From an uncultured Robinsoniella sp. (lineage in GTDB: Bacteria; Bacillota; Clostridia; Lachnospirales; Lachnospiraceae): a stretch of 64,000 nucleotides of DNA. Where the stretch lies: NCBI GenBank assembly GCA_900540475.1, contig UQGG01000007.1, forward strand, positions 62,001-126,000, read 5' to 3'. Below, piece after piece: positions 23,920-33,323 of the stretch. Each line of letters starts with the position of its first letter. Position 1 is the first letter of the stretch. The notes under the pieces were generated by a model. That model was given only the letters and a program-made list of their open reading frames with translations. It searched no databases and had not been told where the DNA came from. The translations under genes were made by a program, and so were the position numbers.

Positions 23920-24896
23920 GAGAGAAGGCAAAAAAGAGAATAAAAATTAATAATGTTTCGCTGGTAATCACATTTGTGTTGTTTATTGCACTATTTACAT
24001 TCGGGTCTGTTTCGTATGACCGGTTTTTATCCTTATCTACATTTTTGAACTTATTTAATGATAATGCTTACCTGATTATTGCTTCCATAGGAATCACCTT
24101 TGTTTTGCTCACTGGAGGTATTGATATTTCCATCGCTTCCACGATAGCATTTACCTGTGTGTTTTCTGCATTTTTACTTGAAAAAGGGATTCCGGCATTT
24201 GTAGTGATTCCGCTGGTTCTTTTTATAGGCGCACTGTTGGGATTCGGGATGGGCTACATTATTCATTTCTTTAAATTACAGCCATTTATAGTAACACTTG
24301 CTGGACAGTTTTTGATGAGAGGGCTTTGTGCGGTAATCAGCACCAAATCCATATCCATCTCCAATGAATTTTATAAAAAAATGGCGCTGAGTAAATTGGT
24401 AATTGGGAAAGGGAAGATATATTCTTATGTATTTATTGCACTGGTAGTAATTTTAGTAGCTTACTACATATTAAAATTTACAAAGTTCGGCAGAAGTATC
24501 TATGCATTAGGCGGTAATGAGCAGTCAGCGGTCCTGATGGGGCTTCCGGTAGCAAAAACAAAAATTGCAGTTTATGCTATCAGCAGCTTCTGTGCGGCAC
24601 TTGCAGGTGTGGTCTTCAGCTTCTATACATTAGCAGGTTATTCGCTTCAGAACCTGGGGCTGGAACTGGATGCCATATCCTCAGCTGTAATCGGAGGTAC
24701 ACTTCTTACAGGCGGTGTAGGCACGGTAATCGGTACCACCATCGGTGTTTTGATTCAGGGAATTATACAGACGATTGTAACTTATGAGAATTTGAATACA
24801 TGGTGGACAAAAGTAACAATTGCAGCGCTGTTGTGTGTATTTATTGTTATCCAGAGAATTATATCCATACGTGCTGAAAAACTGAAAGGAAAATAG
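23916..24896 (+). CDS. yjfF: Sugar ABC transporter permease (YjfF-like)
   Basis: 326 residues, start overlapping the previous stop in an ATGA arrangement. It has the same fold as ytfT: 'IASIGITFVLLTGGIDISIASTIAF' near residues 50-75, then 'KFGRSIYALGGNEQSAVLMGLPV' and 'AVIGGTLLTGGVGTVIGT'. In E. coli, YjfF is the second permease of the galactofuranose importer, and gene order here (binding protein, ATPase, two permeases) is identical. The kinase gene follows after 84 bp without a visible terminator, so it may belong to the same transcript. Confidence 0.92.
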   Translation: MREKAKKRIKINNVSLVITFVLFIALFTFGSVSYDRFLSLSTFLNLFNDNAYLIIASIGITFVLLTGGIDISIASTIAFTCVFSAFLLEKGIPAFVVIPLVLFIGALLGFGMGYIIHFFKLQPFIVTLAGQFLMRGLCAVISTKSISISNEFYKKMALSKLVIGKGKIYSYVFIALVVILVAYYILKFTKFGRSIYALGGNEQSAVLMGLPVAKTKIAVYAISSFCAALAGVVFSFYTLAGYSLQNLGLELDAISSAVIGGTLLTGGVGTVIGTTIGVLIQGIIQTIVTYENLNTWWTKVTIAALLCVFIVIQRIISIRAEKLKGK

Positions 24897-24980
24897 GATT
24901 TTTAGAAGAATCCAATTGCGAAATGACCCGGTCAAAGCTATAATATAAGGACAGGAAATTGACAGAGAGGGGTGAGCGGA

Positions 24981-26786
24981 ATGAACAAGCTTAAGAACAA
25001 ATTCATGAATATTACAATACGTAGTAAAATGGTCTGGTCTTATATTGTCGCTTCGCTGATCCCTTTTTGCGTGTTCGGAATGATCGGGATCAGCGTATTT
25101 ACGGGGCAGGCGAAAAAAAGTGTTTCACAGCATGCGGACCAGATGATGAGCCAGGTAAAAACATCTATCGATGTATATGTAAACAGCATTGATAAAATAG
25201 CAAATTTTATAATCTGCAGAATGGAAAATACCGATTACGGCTCCATGAAAACAGAGGACAATGTTTTTTGGAAACAGGAAAAGTTAATTTTAGAAAATAC
25301 CCTGGATGATCTGGCATTCTCTAATAAAGAAATAGCGGGTATCTTTGTTGCCACAGAGAATGATCTATGTACCAATACGGGGATGAGGCGTATCTCACGG
25401 GACTCCTTTAAAAATGAGGACTGGTACCGTCAGGCAGCCGCTAACCCTGATGAAATGCAGATTATCAGTAATATAGCCGGCAGAAATATTGCCACCGATA
25501 AGAGCTATAGCATCGATGATGTATTCTCCATTGCAAAGGCAATTAAAAATGCAGATACCGGTGAGATTATGGGTGTGCTGCTTCTGGATATTAAACATGA
25601 TATTATTTCCAAATCCATACAAAATGTCACTATTGGCGATAATGGGTTTGTATTTGTACTGGATAAGGATGACCGCATGGTTTATACCCTGCCCAATAAA
25701 GTGACATACCGTATAGATCCTGCATGGCTTACGCCGGAACAGGTACCGGTGGATGCCAGAATAAATGGAGAAAATTATCAGATCCGCTATGAAGAGTCTG
25801 AATATACCGGATGGAAGATCGTAGGTGTATTTTCCCTGGATGAAATTATGGGAAGTACCAATGCCATGTTCTATATTTTATCCGGCGGTCTGGCAATGAC
25901 CTTGATTTTTGTCCTGGTGATATCTTTAAAGATATCCCAGACGATTACCAATCCCATCGTGGAGTTAAAGCTGCTAATGCGTGAAGTGGCGTCCGGCAAT
26001 CTGGCTGTGCGATTTGAGGGGAACTATAATGATGAGGTAAGCGAACTGGGATATGGGTTTAATCATATGCTGGTTCAGATAGAAAGCCTGGTGGATATGG
26101 TCTATGTGGAGCAGAAAAACAAAAGAATGGCTGAGCTGAAGGTCCTTCAGGAGCAGATCAAACCTCATTTTCTCTATAATACACTGGACACCATTAGCTG
26201 GATGGCTCGGGAATATCAGGCAGACGATATTGTCAGGCTGGTGGATGCGCTGACCAATATGTTCCGGATCGGGCTGAGTAAAGGAAGAGACTACATTAAA
26301 GTGGAACAGGAGATTAAGTACGTGTCCAATTACCTGTATATTCAGAAGATCAGGTATGGTCCAAAGCTGAACTATGAGCTGCTGGTAGATGACAGCCTGG
26401 ATCAATGCGTGGTTCCGAAACTGATGCTGCAGCCCCTGGTGGAAAATGCTATTTATCACGGCATAAAAACAAAGCGTGGGGAAGGACATCTGACTATAAG
26501 GTGTGAAAGTGCGGCTGATAACTGGATGGAATTTACAGTGGAAGATGATGGTGCAGGAATGACACAGGAAAAAGCAGAGCAGATTAATGCATTACTCAAT
26601 GAACATTCCCAGCTGGAAGAAAATCAGAGCTTTGGCCTCTTCTATATTAAAGAGCGGCTGCGTATCCGATACGGGGATAAATTCTGCGTCAGGGTGACCA
26701 GTGAACTGGGAGCCGGAACAAAGGTGATTATCCTGATACCACAGAGTGTGGATCTGCTGGAGGGAGGTAACAGGGATGAAAAATAA
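24981..26786 (+). CDS. YesM-type sensor histidine kinase (Cache-HAMP-HisKA_7TM-like/HATPase)
   Basis: 601 residues from the ATG at 24981 (AGGGGTG upstream). Membrane segment at about 18-40, an extracellular double-Cache-type sensor (about 41-285), second membrane segment (about 290-312), HAMP (313-365), then the dimerisation/phosphoacceptor region with His396 in 'QIKPHFLYNTLD' and a C-terminal ATPase domain ('LVENAIYHGI', 'DDGAGM', 'GFGLFYIKERL'-like). The natural partner is the YesN regulator at 18774-19979. Its 3' end overlaps the gene for the tethered tandem sugar-binding protein by 11 bp, which suggests that the two proteins are made together and act together. Confidence 0.93.
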   Translation: MNKLKNKFMNITIRSKMVWSYIVASLIPFCVFGMIGISVFTGQAKKSVSQHADQMMSQVKTSIDVYVNSIDKIANFIICRMENTDYGSMKTEDNVFWKQEKLILENTLDDLAFSNKEIAGIFVATENDLCTNTGMRRISRDSFKNEDWYRQAAANPDEMQIISNIAGRNIATDKSYSIDDVFSIAKAIKNADTGEIMGVLLLDIKHDIISKSIQNVTIGDNGFVFVLDKDDRMVYTLPNKVTYRIDPAWLTPEQVPVDARINGENYQIRYEESEYTGWKIVGVFSLDEIMGSTNAMFYILSGGLAMTLIFVLVISLKISQTITNPIVELKLLMREVASGNLAVRFEGNYNDEVSELGYGFNHMLVQIESLVDMVYVEQKNKRMAELKVLQEQIKPHFLYNTLDTISWMAREYQADDIVRLVDALTNMFRIGLSKGRDYIKVEQEIKYVSNYLYIQKIRYGPKLNYELLVDDSLDQCVVPKLMLQPLVENAIYHGIKTKRGEGHLTIRCESAADNWMEFTVEDDGAGMTQEKAEQINALLNEHSQLEENQSFGLFYIKERLRIRYGDKFCVRVTSELGAGTKVIILIPQSVDLLEGGNRDEK

Positions 26787-28644
26787 GATCATAGCTGCTG
26801 CCTCGATATGTGCGGTAATCCTTATTATGTTCCTTGGGCTGCATATTTACAATCAGGGTATTGACGGTGAGGAATACCAGGAAATTGAATATGTAATCGG
26901 AGTATCACAGGCGAATATGCGGGAATCCTGGAGACTGGCACTGACCAGTGAAATCGAAGAAGAGGCAAAAAAATATAAGAATATCAGATTAATTATGACG
27001 GACGCCACCTCCGATGTGACCAAGCAGGTAAAGGATGTGGAAAAACTCATAGATTTTGGCATTGATCTGTTGATTATATCGCCTTGTGATACCGAAATTA
27101 TGACATCCATTATCAGCGGAGTTTACCATAAGGAAATTCCCGTTATTGTAATGGACAGAGGGATAGAGGGATTTGACTATTCCTTATTTATCGGACCGGA
27201 TAATGAGCAGATTGGCAGGAGAGCAGGCGAAGGTGTACTGAGGCTGCTGAAAGATGAAGAAGGAAAAGTTCTGGAGATCTCTCAAAGTGAGGATTCTCTG
27301 CCAAGCCAGAACAGGAGTAAGGGATTCGATTCTATTATCTCCCGGTATCCCAAAATTGAAAAAAGCGTATGCAGGATAGAATCAGGGTCAAAAGACGATG
27401 CGGAAGATACCATGCTTGCCATGGGTGAACATCTGAAGGATTATGACGTGATTTTTGCCCATAACGACTATATGGCGTTAGGGGCTTATCAGGCGATGGA
27501 TAAAATCGGGGCGGAGGCCAAAATTGTGGGAATAGATGGGTTCCTAGGAGAAAATGAGGGGATTGACCTGATCTCCCAGGGAAAAATCGAAGAGACCATC
27601 ACGTGTCCAAGTGGAGGAAAAGAGGCCATACAATATGCGCTTGACATATTAAAACAGGCGAGCGGAGTGCCTAAACAAGTTATTTTAAGAAGCCATGTTG
27701 TTACAAAGGACAATGTTGAGGAATATGTAGCAGGATTAAACGAGACTTATCAAAAGCCGGATAAAATTATCGATGTGGGATATGCCCAGGTTGGAATGGA
27801 AAGCGCATGGAGGAAGGCAAATACGGAATCTATAAAAGAAGCGGCGAAGGATTTCGGAATGAATCTGATCTTTGAGGATGCCGACCAATCACAGCAAAAA
27901 CAGATCGAAGCAATCCGTAAATTTATCAGAATGAATGTTGATGTGATTGTGGTATCTCCCGTTGTTGACAGCGGCTGGGATGAGATTCTGAAGGAAACAA
28001 AGGCTGCGGGAATACCGGTATTGGCTTCTGACCGGAAAATATCAGTAGAAAATGATGACTGGGTTATGACTTACATAGGCTCCGATTTCCTGGAGGAGGG
28101 AAGAAGGGCAATGCGCTGGATTCGGGATAATGTCCCGGCTGTTAAAGACTGCATGAAAATCATGGAACTGCAGGGCAACGAAGGAGCATCCCCTACCGAG
28201 GAACGCAAGCAGGGATTCGAAGAAGTCCTGAAAGAAAATGAGAAGTACAAAATCGTACATTCGGAATATGGTGATTTTACAATAGAAGGCGGAAGAAATA
28301 TCATTAAAAATTATCTGGCTGCTCATGACTGGGATATTGATATCATCTATGCCCAGAACGATGATATGGCAATAGGGGCGATAGAAGAACTTGAGAAAAA
28401 CGGAATAGCTCCAGGAGTTGATGTGAAAATTGTATCAGTAGATGGAACCAGGGAAGCCTTTGAGGCAATGATAGACGGTAAATTAAACTGTGCAGTGGAA
28501 TGTAATCCGCTCCTTGGACCGCAGCTAATGAAAGCGATCCAGGATCTTGCAGCAGGAAAGGAATTGCCTCTGCGGATCATCACGGAGGAGAAATGGTATG
28601 ATCAGAGTATGGCAAAAGAATATCTCAGAAGCAGAACTTATTAA
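26776..28644 (+). CDS. Membrane-tethered protein with two fused periplasmic sugar-binding domains
   Basis: 622 residues from the ATG at 26776, set by GGAGG 9 nt upstream. One N-terminal membrane anchor (about 5-24, no lipobox Cys) is followed by two type-I periplasmic-binding folds in tandem. Domain 1 (about 36-320) is RbsB-like ('GVSQANMRESWRLALTSEI', 'MDRGIEGFDY', 'FAHNDYMALGAYQAM'). Domain 2 (about 330-622) is close to YtfQ ('GYAQVGMESAWRKANTESI', 'ADQSQQKQIEAI', 'SPVVDSGWDEI', 'YGDFTIEGGRNI', 'AQNDDMAIGAIEEL'). Ordinary importer binding proteins have one domain; two suggests a sensor. It overlaps the kinase gene, so it probably presents bound sugar to the kinase's extracellular domain. 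This is inference. Confidence 0.85.
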   Translation: MKNKIIAAASICAVILIMFLGLHIYNQGIDGEEYQEIEYVIGVSQANMRESWRLALTSEIEEEAKKYKNIRLIMTDATSDVTKQVKDVEKLIDFGIDLLIISPCDTEIMTSIISGVYHKEIPVIVMDRGIEGFDYSLFIGPDNEQIGRRAGEGVLRLLKDEEGKVLEISQSEDSLPSQNRSKGFDSIISRYPKIEKSVCRIESGSKDDAEDTMLAMGEHLKDYDVIFAHNDYMALGAYQAMDKIGAEAKIVGIDGFLGENEGIDLISQGKIEETITCPSGGKEAIQYALDILKQASGVPKQVILRSHVVTKDNVEEYVAGLNETYQKPDKIIDVGYAQVGMESAWRKANTESIKEAAKDFGMNLIFEDADQSQQKQIEAIRKFIRMNVDVIVVSPVVDSGWDEILKETKAAGIPVLASDRKISVENDDWVMTYIGSDFLEEGRRAMRWIRDNVPAVKDCMKIMELQGNEGASPTEERKQGFEEVLKENEKYKIVHSEYGDFTIEGGRNIIKNYLAAHDWDIDIIYAQNDDMAIGAIEELEKNGIAPGVDVKIVSVDGTREAFEAMIDGKLNCAVECNPLLGPQLMKAIQDLAAGKELPLRIITEEKWYDQSMAKEYLRSRTY

Positions 28645-28656
28645 CTGAACTTTCTG

Positions 28657-29853
28657 CTACAGCATCGGATGCTGTTTATATTCAATAACGCAGTTACGAC
28701 CATTCTTTTTTGCTTCATAAAGTGCCTGGTCGGCACGGAAAATGAAATGTTCCATATCGGTCTCTTTCATTGGAGATTCCTGATATAATCCGATACTGAT
28801 GGTCATATCTCTTTTAGGGACGATTGCGGTATGGTACATTCCCTGTTCTACGGCACTCCGAATCAGTTCGGCTTTTGCGTTTGCGTCACGGGAGGAATCG
28901 CCAAAGAGGAAGATCAGGAATTCCTCCCCGCCGTATCGGATCACACAGGCATCGTTGTCCTGAGTTTCCCTTGTAAACAGCTGGGAGATAGCAGCAAGGC
29001 AGTTGTCTCCCGCCTGATGGCCATAGGTATCATTGTATTGTTTGAAGAAATCTATATCAATCATCATGCATGCAGCACTGTGGTGATCTTCCTGATGCTT
29101 CCGGAAAATATTTTTCACGGTATCATCCAGATATCTGCGGTTATATAATCCGGTAAGTTTATCTGTCAGAACTTCCTGGTGAAGCTGTGCATTAATATCA
29201 TTGATCTGATTATACTGCTCTGTTATGATGATCTGGTCGTATTCCTTCATAATCCTGTTTCGATAAAAAATAGTTGAGATGGCAATTGCCAATACAGTGG
29301 TAAACAAACTGTTCATCAGGTTGTTAAAGGACTGGTCAGCGCCATGAGGATCCGGAAAATAAGGAAGCAGATAATTGAGCAGAAGAAAGTTTCCGCCCAT
29401 AATCAGGATATTATGCCAGGGTTTGGATATGGTTAGTACGGCTGCAGTCAGCATGACGTAGGTGAAGACATTCAGTCCATTTCCCCCAAGCTGGTCATTT
29501 AATGTGACTGCTGTACTCCAAAAGCAGAGTAATGTCAAATAAAAGAAGTTTATACGGAAATAAGAACGATAATTAGGAGTTTGCCTTTTCACGAGGTTTA
29601 TATTTATAATCATAACTGCCAGAGTAATCGCAGCCAGGATAACATACATGCTGAAATAAGCGGTTCTCCTGGGCTTAAAAAAAGGTCCTCCCGGTCGCAG
29701 AGAGATAGAGAGCATCATAATAACCTGAAAAATGGTAATCAGGCACTGGAAGGCGATAAGTGACTTTTTCGTATTTTGGAACAGGCGTATTTTAATCGGT
29801 TCCTCGTAGGATTTTTCCAATGGAAAATCCAGATATTTTTTCAATTCTATCAT
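28657..29853 (-). CDS. Membrane diguanylate cyclase (GGDEF domain)
   Basis: 398 residues from the ATG at 29853 (GGAAGG upstream), rather than 26 codons earlier. About six membrane segments fill residues 25-205, followed by a short coiled linker and a GGDEF domain (about 225-395). Active-site cues are 'DKLTGLYNRRYLDD', 'MIDIDFFKQYNDTYGH' and the signature loop 'RYGGEEFLIF'. It makes cyclic di-GMP from two GTP. No RxxD inhibitory site is present at the usual position before the GGEEF loop, so product inhibition is doubtful. Neighbours give no clue to the input signal. The convergent sugar-sensor gene ends 12 bp away. Confidence 0.92.
   Translation of the reverse strand: MIELKKYLDFPLEKSYEEPIKIRLFQNTKKSLIAFQCLITIFQVIMMLSISLRPGGPFFKPRRTAYFSMYVILAAITLAVMIININLVKRQTPNYRSYFRINFFYLTLLCFWSTAVTLNDQLGGNGLNVFTYVMLTAAVLTISKPWHNILIMGGNFLLLNYLLPYFPDPHGADQSFNNLMNSLFTTVLAIAISTIFYRNRIMKEYDQIIITEQYNQINDINAQLHQEVLTDKLTGLYNRRYLDDTVKNIFRKHQEDHHSAACMMIDIDFFKQYNDTYGHQAGDNCLAAISQLFTRETQDNDACVIRYGGEEFLIFLFGDSSRDANAKAELIRSAVEQGMYHTAIVPKRDMTISIGLYQESPMKETDMEHFIFRADQALYEAKKNGRNCVIEYKQHPML
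28659..28679 (+). terminator. Weak terminator hairpin after the tandem sugar-binding gene
   Basis: ACAGCAT-CGG-ATGCTGT (7-bp perfect stem) followed by TTATA. It overlaps the 3' end of the convergent GGDEF gene. The stem is short and the T-run poor. Confidence 0.35.
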
Positions 29854-30061
29854 ATAAATCCTTCCTCTTATAAAAAACAATTTATACTTATTATATATAA
29901 AATGGGATATGATTTCAAGCAGCCCTTGCATATAACTTATTAAGATTTTTTAAACAATTCAACAAAGTATACGCAAATTTTAACATTTATGATATTATGT
30001 TGGAAAAGATATGAATATTTCTGCTGCAAATGATGGTAAATAATAAAATGGAGGATTGTAA

Positions 30062-30769
30062 ATGCAGATAAAATGGTTGGGACAGGCTGGGTACGAATTG
30101 AAAGAGGGGAATTTTACGATTTTAATTGATCCGTATTTTTCGGATCTGGTAGAAAAAGAGGAAGGATTAAAGCGGCTGGTTCCGGCACCGGCTGCCTGTA
30201 AAGATGTAAAGGCAGATGTGATTTTATATACACATGATCATATTGACCATTTGGATTCTGATCTGGTCAAGGCCATGAAAAATGGTTCTACTATATTTGC
30301 GGGTCCAAAGAGCGGATATCAAATATTAAAAGCCTGCGGGGTTTTGGATGAGAATATCCACTGCATGAACAGGGGTGAGCATTTTAAATATGGGAGTTTT
30401 GATCTGGAAGCGGTTTTTGCGGAGCATACACAGGACAGTCAGGGATATGTGCTTCATTATCACGGACGGGATTATTACTTTACTGGTGACAGTCTTTTGA
30501 CACCGGAGGTAGGATATTATGAAAATAAAGAGCTGATTAAAGCAGATGTCATCTTTGTCTGTATCAACGGAAAGCTTGGAAATATGTCTGTAGATGAAGC
30601 CGTTACACTGACGAAAAGGGTAGAGGCGGAAACCGGTATACCAAATCACTATGGTATGTTCGCGCAGAATACGGAAGATCCCATGAAATATGTAAACGGA
30701 TTAAAGGGCAGCAGCTGCCGCACTGTGGTTATGGAAAAGGGCAGGGCATATCATCTTGAAAAGTTATAA
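30062..30769 (+). CDS. UlaG-like metallo-beta-lactamase-fold hydrolase
   Basis: 235 residues, cytosolic. The fold is recognisable from 'IKWLGQAGYEL', the zinc/manganese motif 'THDHIDHLD' (HxHxDH), a later His in 'AEHTQD', Asp in 'YFTGDSLL', and a terminal His in 'PNHYGMF'. This is the pattern of the UlaG branch, whose best-known member opens the L-ascorbate-6-phosphate lactone ring. Many relatives have other or unknown substrates, and no ascorbate genes are nearby, so no specific reaction is assigned. GGAGG upstream supports the start. The stop codon region overlaps the convergent AraC gene by 6 bp. Confidence 0.85.
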   Translation: MQIKWLGQAGYELKEGNFTILIDPYFSDLVEKEEGLKRLVPAPAACKDVKADVILYTHDHIDHLDSDLVKAMKNGSTIFAGPKSGYQILKACGVLDENIHCMNRGEHFKYGSFDLEAVFAEHTQDSQGYVLHYHGRDYYFTGDSLLTPEVGYYENKELIKADVIFVCINGKLGNMSVDEAVTLTKRVEAETGIPNHYGMFAQNTEDPMKYVNGLKGSSCRTVVMEKGRAYHLEKL

Positions 30770-31624
30770 ATTCCCATCCCGGAATTGGGTAGGCGTCATG
30801 CCTTCCTGCTTTTTAAAAGTAATACAAAAACTGTTTTCACTTTGGAAGCCACAGGCGAATCCGATTTCTTTAATGGAACGCCCGGTGGTGCGCAGATAAA
30901 ATTTAGCCGAGTTGATTCTCATTGCTGTTAAATAGCTATGGGGAGTCAGCCCGGTTTCTTTTTTAAATTCCCGGATAAAATAGTAGGGGCTTAAAGCTGC
31001 TTTTTCAGCCAGTTCCTCTACGGAAATTGCTTCCTGATAGTGCTGGCGGATATATGCGGTAGCCAATTCCACGGGAGAAATTTCTGCCCCAGGACGAGGA
31101 TTCGCCGGAGTTGATTCCTCAGATATAAGAATGGATGTCAGTATGTCTGTAATATATTTGGACATCTGGATTTCTTTGCATACTCGTTCACAGGAAAAGC
31201 TGTCTAAGATGGCATTTACAGGCAGAAGTGTCTCTGAAAATGATTCCTGGGAAAGATGAAAGATGTGGGGGTACTTATTCTGAATTAAATTAAAATAATG
31301 TCTTGCAGTCATTCCGTCAAAATGTATCCAGTAAAACTCCCAGGAATTTCTGGAACCATATGCATGAGGCTTATAGCAGTCAATTACGGTAAGCTCTCCG
31401 GCATGAATGGTGTGTGTTGTCCCATCTATTTCCATATATCCTGTGCCGCGAACCACCAGAATGGCAAGGAAGCTGTCGAAACTGCTCCTGCGGACCTGAT
31501 AGGTATGGTCGCAGTAAAAATGACCGATACATAATGGATATAAAAAACCATTTGCAGCAGTGGACGAAGGAGTATGAAAATAGATTTGTGATGCCGGGAG
31601 CAGTCCGGATGAAATGTCTGTCAT
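30764..31624 (-). CDS. AraC-family transcriptional regulator (cupin sensor domain)
   Basis: 286 residues. The N-terminal cupin-type sugar-sensing domain (about 15-160) has 'GTGYMEIDGTTHTIHAGELTVIDCYKPH'-like strands. The C-terminal AraC double helix-turn-helix lies at about 185-284 ('ISVEELAEKAALSPYYFIREF', 'RSIKEIGFACGFQSENSFC'). GGAGG upstream supports the ATG. It is transcribed away from the URO-D-like gene at 31823 across a 198-bp gap, so it may control that gene or the wider URO-D/transporter locus. This is inference from position only. Confidence 0.9.
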   Translation of the reverse strand: MTDISSGLLPASQIYFHTPSSTAANGFLYPLCIGHFYCDHTYQVRRSSFDSFLAILVVRGTGYMEIDGTTHTIHAGELTVIDCYKPHAYGSRNSWEFYWIHFDGMTARHYFNLIQNKYPHIFHLSQESFSETLLPVNAILDSFSCERVCKEIQMSKYITDILTSILISEESTPANPRPGAEISPVELATAYIRQHYQEAISVEELAEKAALSPYYFIREFKKETGLTPHSYLTAMRINSAKFYLRTTGRSIKEIGFACGFQSENSFCITFKKQEGMTPTQFRDGNL

Positions 31625-31754
31625 ATGAATCCTCCAAAAGCAGGTGTTAAATAATGATAAGATAGTTTCAGTATAAATTACACCCGTAATAAAGTCAAAT
31701 ATAGATTGTTATTTACCGCAATTTTTTTATATAAAAGGGCAATTCCCTGTAATG

Positions 31755-31780
31755 CGAAAATGTGATATTTAGGATATGAT
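31755..31780 (+). promoter_or_regulatory. Candidate promoter of URO-D-like gene 1
   Basis: TATGAT at 31775-31780 with no good -35. CGAAAA (31755-31760) lies 14 nt upstream, and the same CGAAAA-N14-TATRAT layout appears before the binding-protein gene at 37034-37059. Weak evidence. Confidence 0.3.
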
Positions 31781-31822
31781 GGTTGCATATCAAACAATTA
31801 GAAATCACAGGGGGTCATACAA

Positions 31823-33091
31823 ATGGATTATAGAATTTTCGATCAAGACAGAATAATATTAAGAGAACTGGCTAAGAAACAGCAGGAATATGCCAATCAG
31901 GCGAGCAACTTACAGAGGATAGAAAAGTGGTACAGGCACAATGCACTTCAGGGAGACAGTCCCATGATACATTTGGAAATGTGGACTTTTTCCCAGGAGA
32001 TCCTGCCCCAGAGGCTGAAATGCGAAGGGCGTTTTGCAAGAGAAATTGAATCCGGTATCTACTGCAATTTTTTAAATCAGGAGTTATTTGACGACGACAG
32101 AGTAACACCGGATTATTTTGGGATGAATTACGATACCTATTTTGAATTGTTCGGCATTAATGTTCAGATTGACCATACAAAGGCTGAAGACGGACAGGAA
32201 AGTCTGGGGCATCATTTTGTATCTGCAATCGAAGATCTGGAAGACGATTATGAGAAACTGAAGCCATCCAGATTTGGTGTGGATTTGGAGCATACGGAAC
32301 AGAAAAGAAAGGTAGTAGAGGATGCCATCGGTGACATACTCCCGGTAAAAATGAAAATGGACTGCTTATACAGTGTACCCACCCAGATGCTGGTTCATTT
32401 TATGAGTATGGAAAATATGATGTTTAACATTTACGATTATCCGGAACTTTTTAAAGAAATGATGAACCGGATTGCTGATGACACCATTTCCTATTACCGT
32501 TTTCTGGAGGAAAAGAAAGCAATTCTGCCTACAACGGGATTTGAGGGCGTTGGACAGGGGAGCTGGAGCTTTACCAAAGAATTGCCAGGGGATGAAGAGT
32601 TTGCAAAGCGCCCATTTACCACCAGGGACGTATGGGGATTCATGGATTCCCAGGAAACAGTAGGGATTTCTCCTGAAATGTATGAAGAGTTCATCTTCCC
32701 CTGCTATCAGAAGATATCACAGCAGTATGGAATGCTCTCTTATGGCTGCTGCGAGCCGGTTGACCCTATCTGGGACAGCTGTATCAGCAAACTGGAGAAC
32801 CTGCGCAAGGTATCTATTTCCCCGTGGTGTAATGAAGAATTTATGGGAGAACGCCTGCGGGGAAGTAATATTATATTCCACCGCAAGCCAAGCCCGAACT
32901 TCCTGGGCGTAGGCGCAAATCTGGATGAAGAGGCATTCCGCCAGCATATCCGTAAGAGCCTGCTGGCAGCCAGCGGATGTGAAATGGAGATTACCCAGAG
33001 GGATGTGTATACGATTAATCACGACGAGAAGAAGGCGAGAAGGTATGTGGAGATAATCCGCCAGGAGATAGCGGATAATTGGAAACGATGA
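31823..33091 (+). CDS. URO-D-fold methyltransferase-like protein (paralogue 1)
   Basis: 422 residues, cytosolic, no signal. It belongs to the uroporphyrinogen decarboxylase superfamily but not to HemE: there are no other heme genes, and the residues resemble the MtaA/CmuA type. Conserved cysteines are Cys309-Cys310 in 'YGCCEPVD', Cys336 in 'SPWCNE' and Cys386 in 'ASGCEME'. The Cys310-Cys386 spacing (76) is close to that of the zinc ligands of methylcobamide methyltransferases. No corrinoid protein gene is nearby. A paralogue lies at 40465-41709, behind a sugar ABC importer; between them is a two-component system. GGGGG is a weak ribosome site for the only good ATG. The true reaction is unknown; a role in handling the imported substrate is inferred. 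Confidence 0.75.
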   Translation: MDYRIFDQDRIILRELAKKQQEYANQASNLQRIEKWYRHNALQGDSPMIHLEMWTFSQEILPQRLKCEGRFAREIESGIYCNFLNQELFDDDRVTPDYFGMNYDTYFELFGINVQIDHTKAEDGQESLGHHFVSAIEDLEDDYEKLKPSRFGVDLEHTEQKRKVVEDAIGDILPVKMKMDCLYSVPTQMLVHFMSMENMMFNIYDYPELFKEMMNRIADDTISYYRFLEEKKAILPTTGFEGVGQGSWSFTKELPGDEEFAKRPFTTRDVWGFMDSQETVGISPEMYEEFIFPCYQKISQQYGMLSYGCCEPVDPIWDSCISKLENLRKVSISPWCNEEFMGERLRGSNIIFHRKPSPNFLGVGANLDEEAFRQHIRKSLLAASGCEMEITQRDVYTINHDEKKARRYVEIIRQEIADNWKR

Positions 33092-33162
33092 GTATAGAAC
33101 ACGTCTGGGTTATTACTTAGATAGTTTTTAATAAAATATTTGTCCTGTGGGACGATACAGCT

Positions 33163-33210
33163 GAGGCTGTCGCGCTAATTACTTAGTGCGACAGCCTCCT
33201 TCTTGCTATT
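33163..33210 (+). terminator. Terminator after URO-D-like gene 1
   Basis: GAGGCTGTCGC (33163-33173) pairs perfectly with GCGACAGCCTC (33188-33198), 14-nt loop, followed by a broken T-rich run. The rest of the 430-bp gap holds an AT-rich stretch and the palindromic element at 33324-33485. Confidence 0.65.
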
Positions 33211-33323
33211 TAAGTTTTAAGCATTGTGTTTGACGGCTTATTATGATTTTGTATAATCTGCTGAAAATGATAGCTATTGTATTCTAATTACAGATATTAT
33301 ATGATGAGAATGAATATTGTATC

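Noticed and set aside
31823..33091. HemE (true uroporphyrinogen decarboxylase) for the URO-D-like genes
   Set aside because: The proteins are 60-70 residues longer, contain Cys-rich motifs not in HemE, occur in multiple copies, and no heme genes are nearby.
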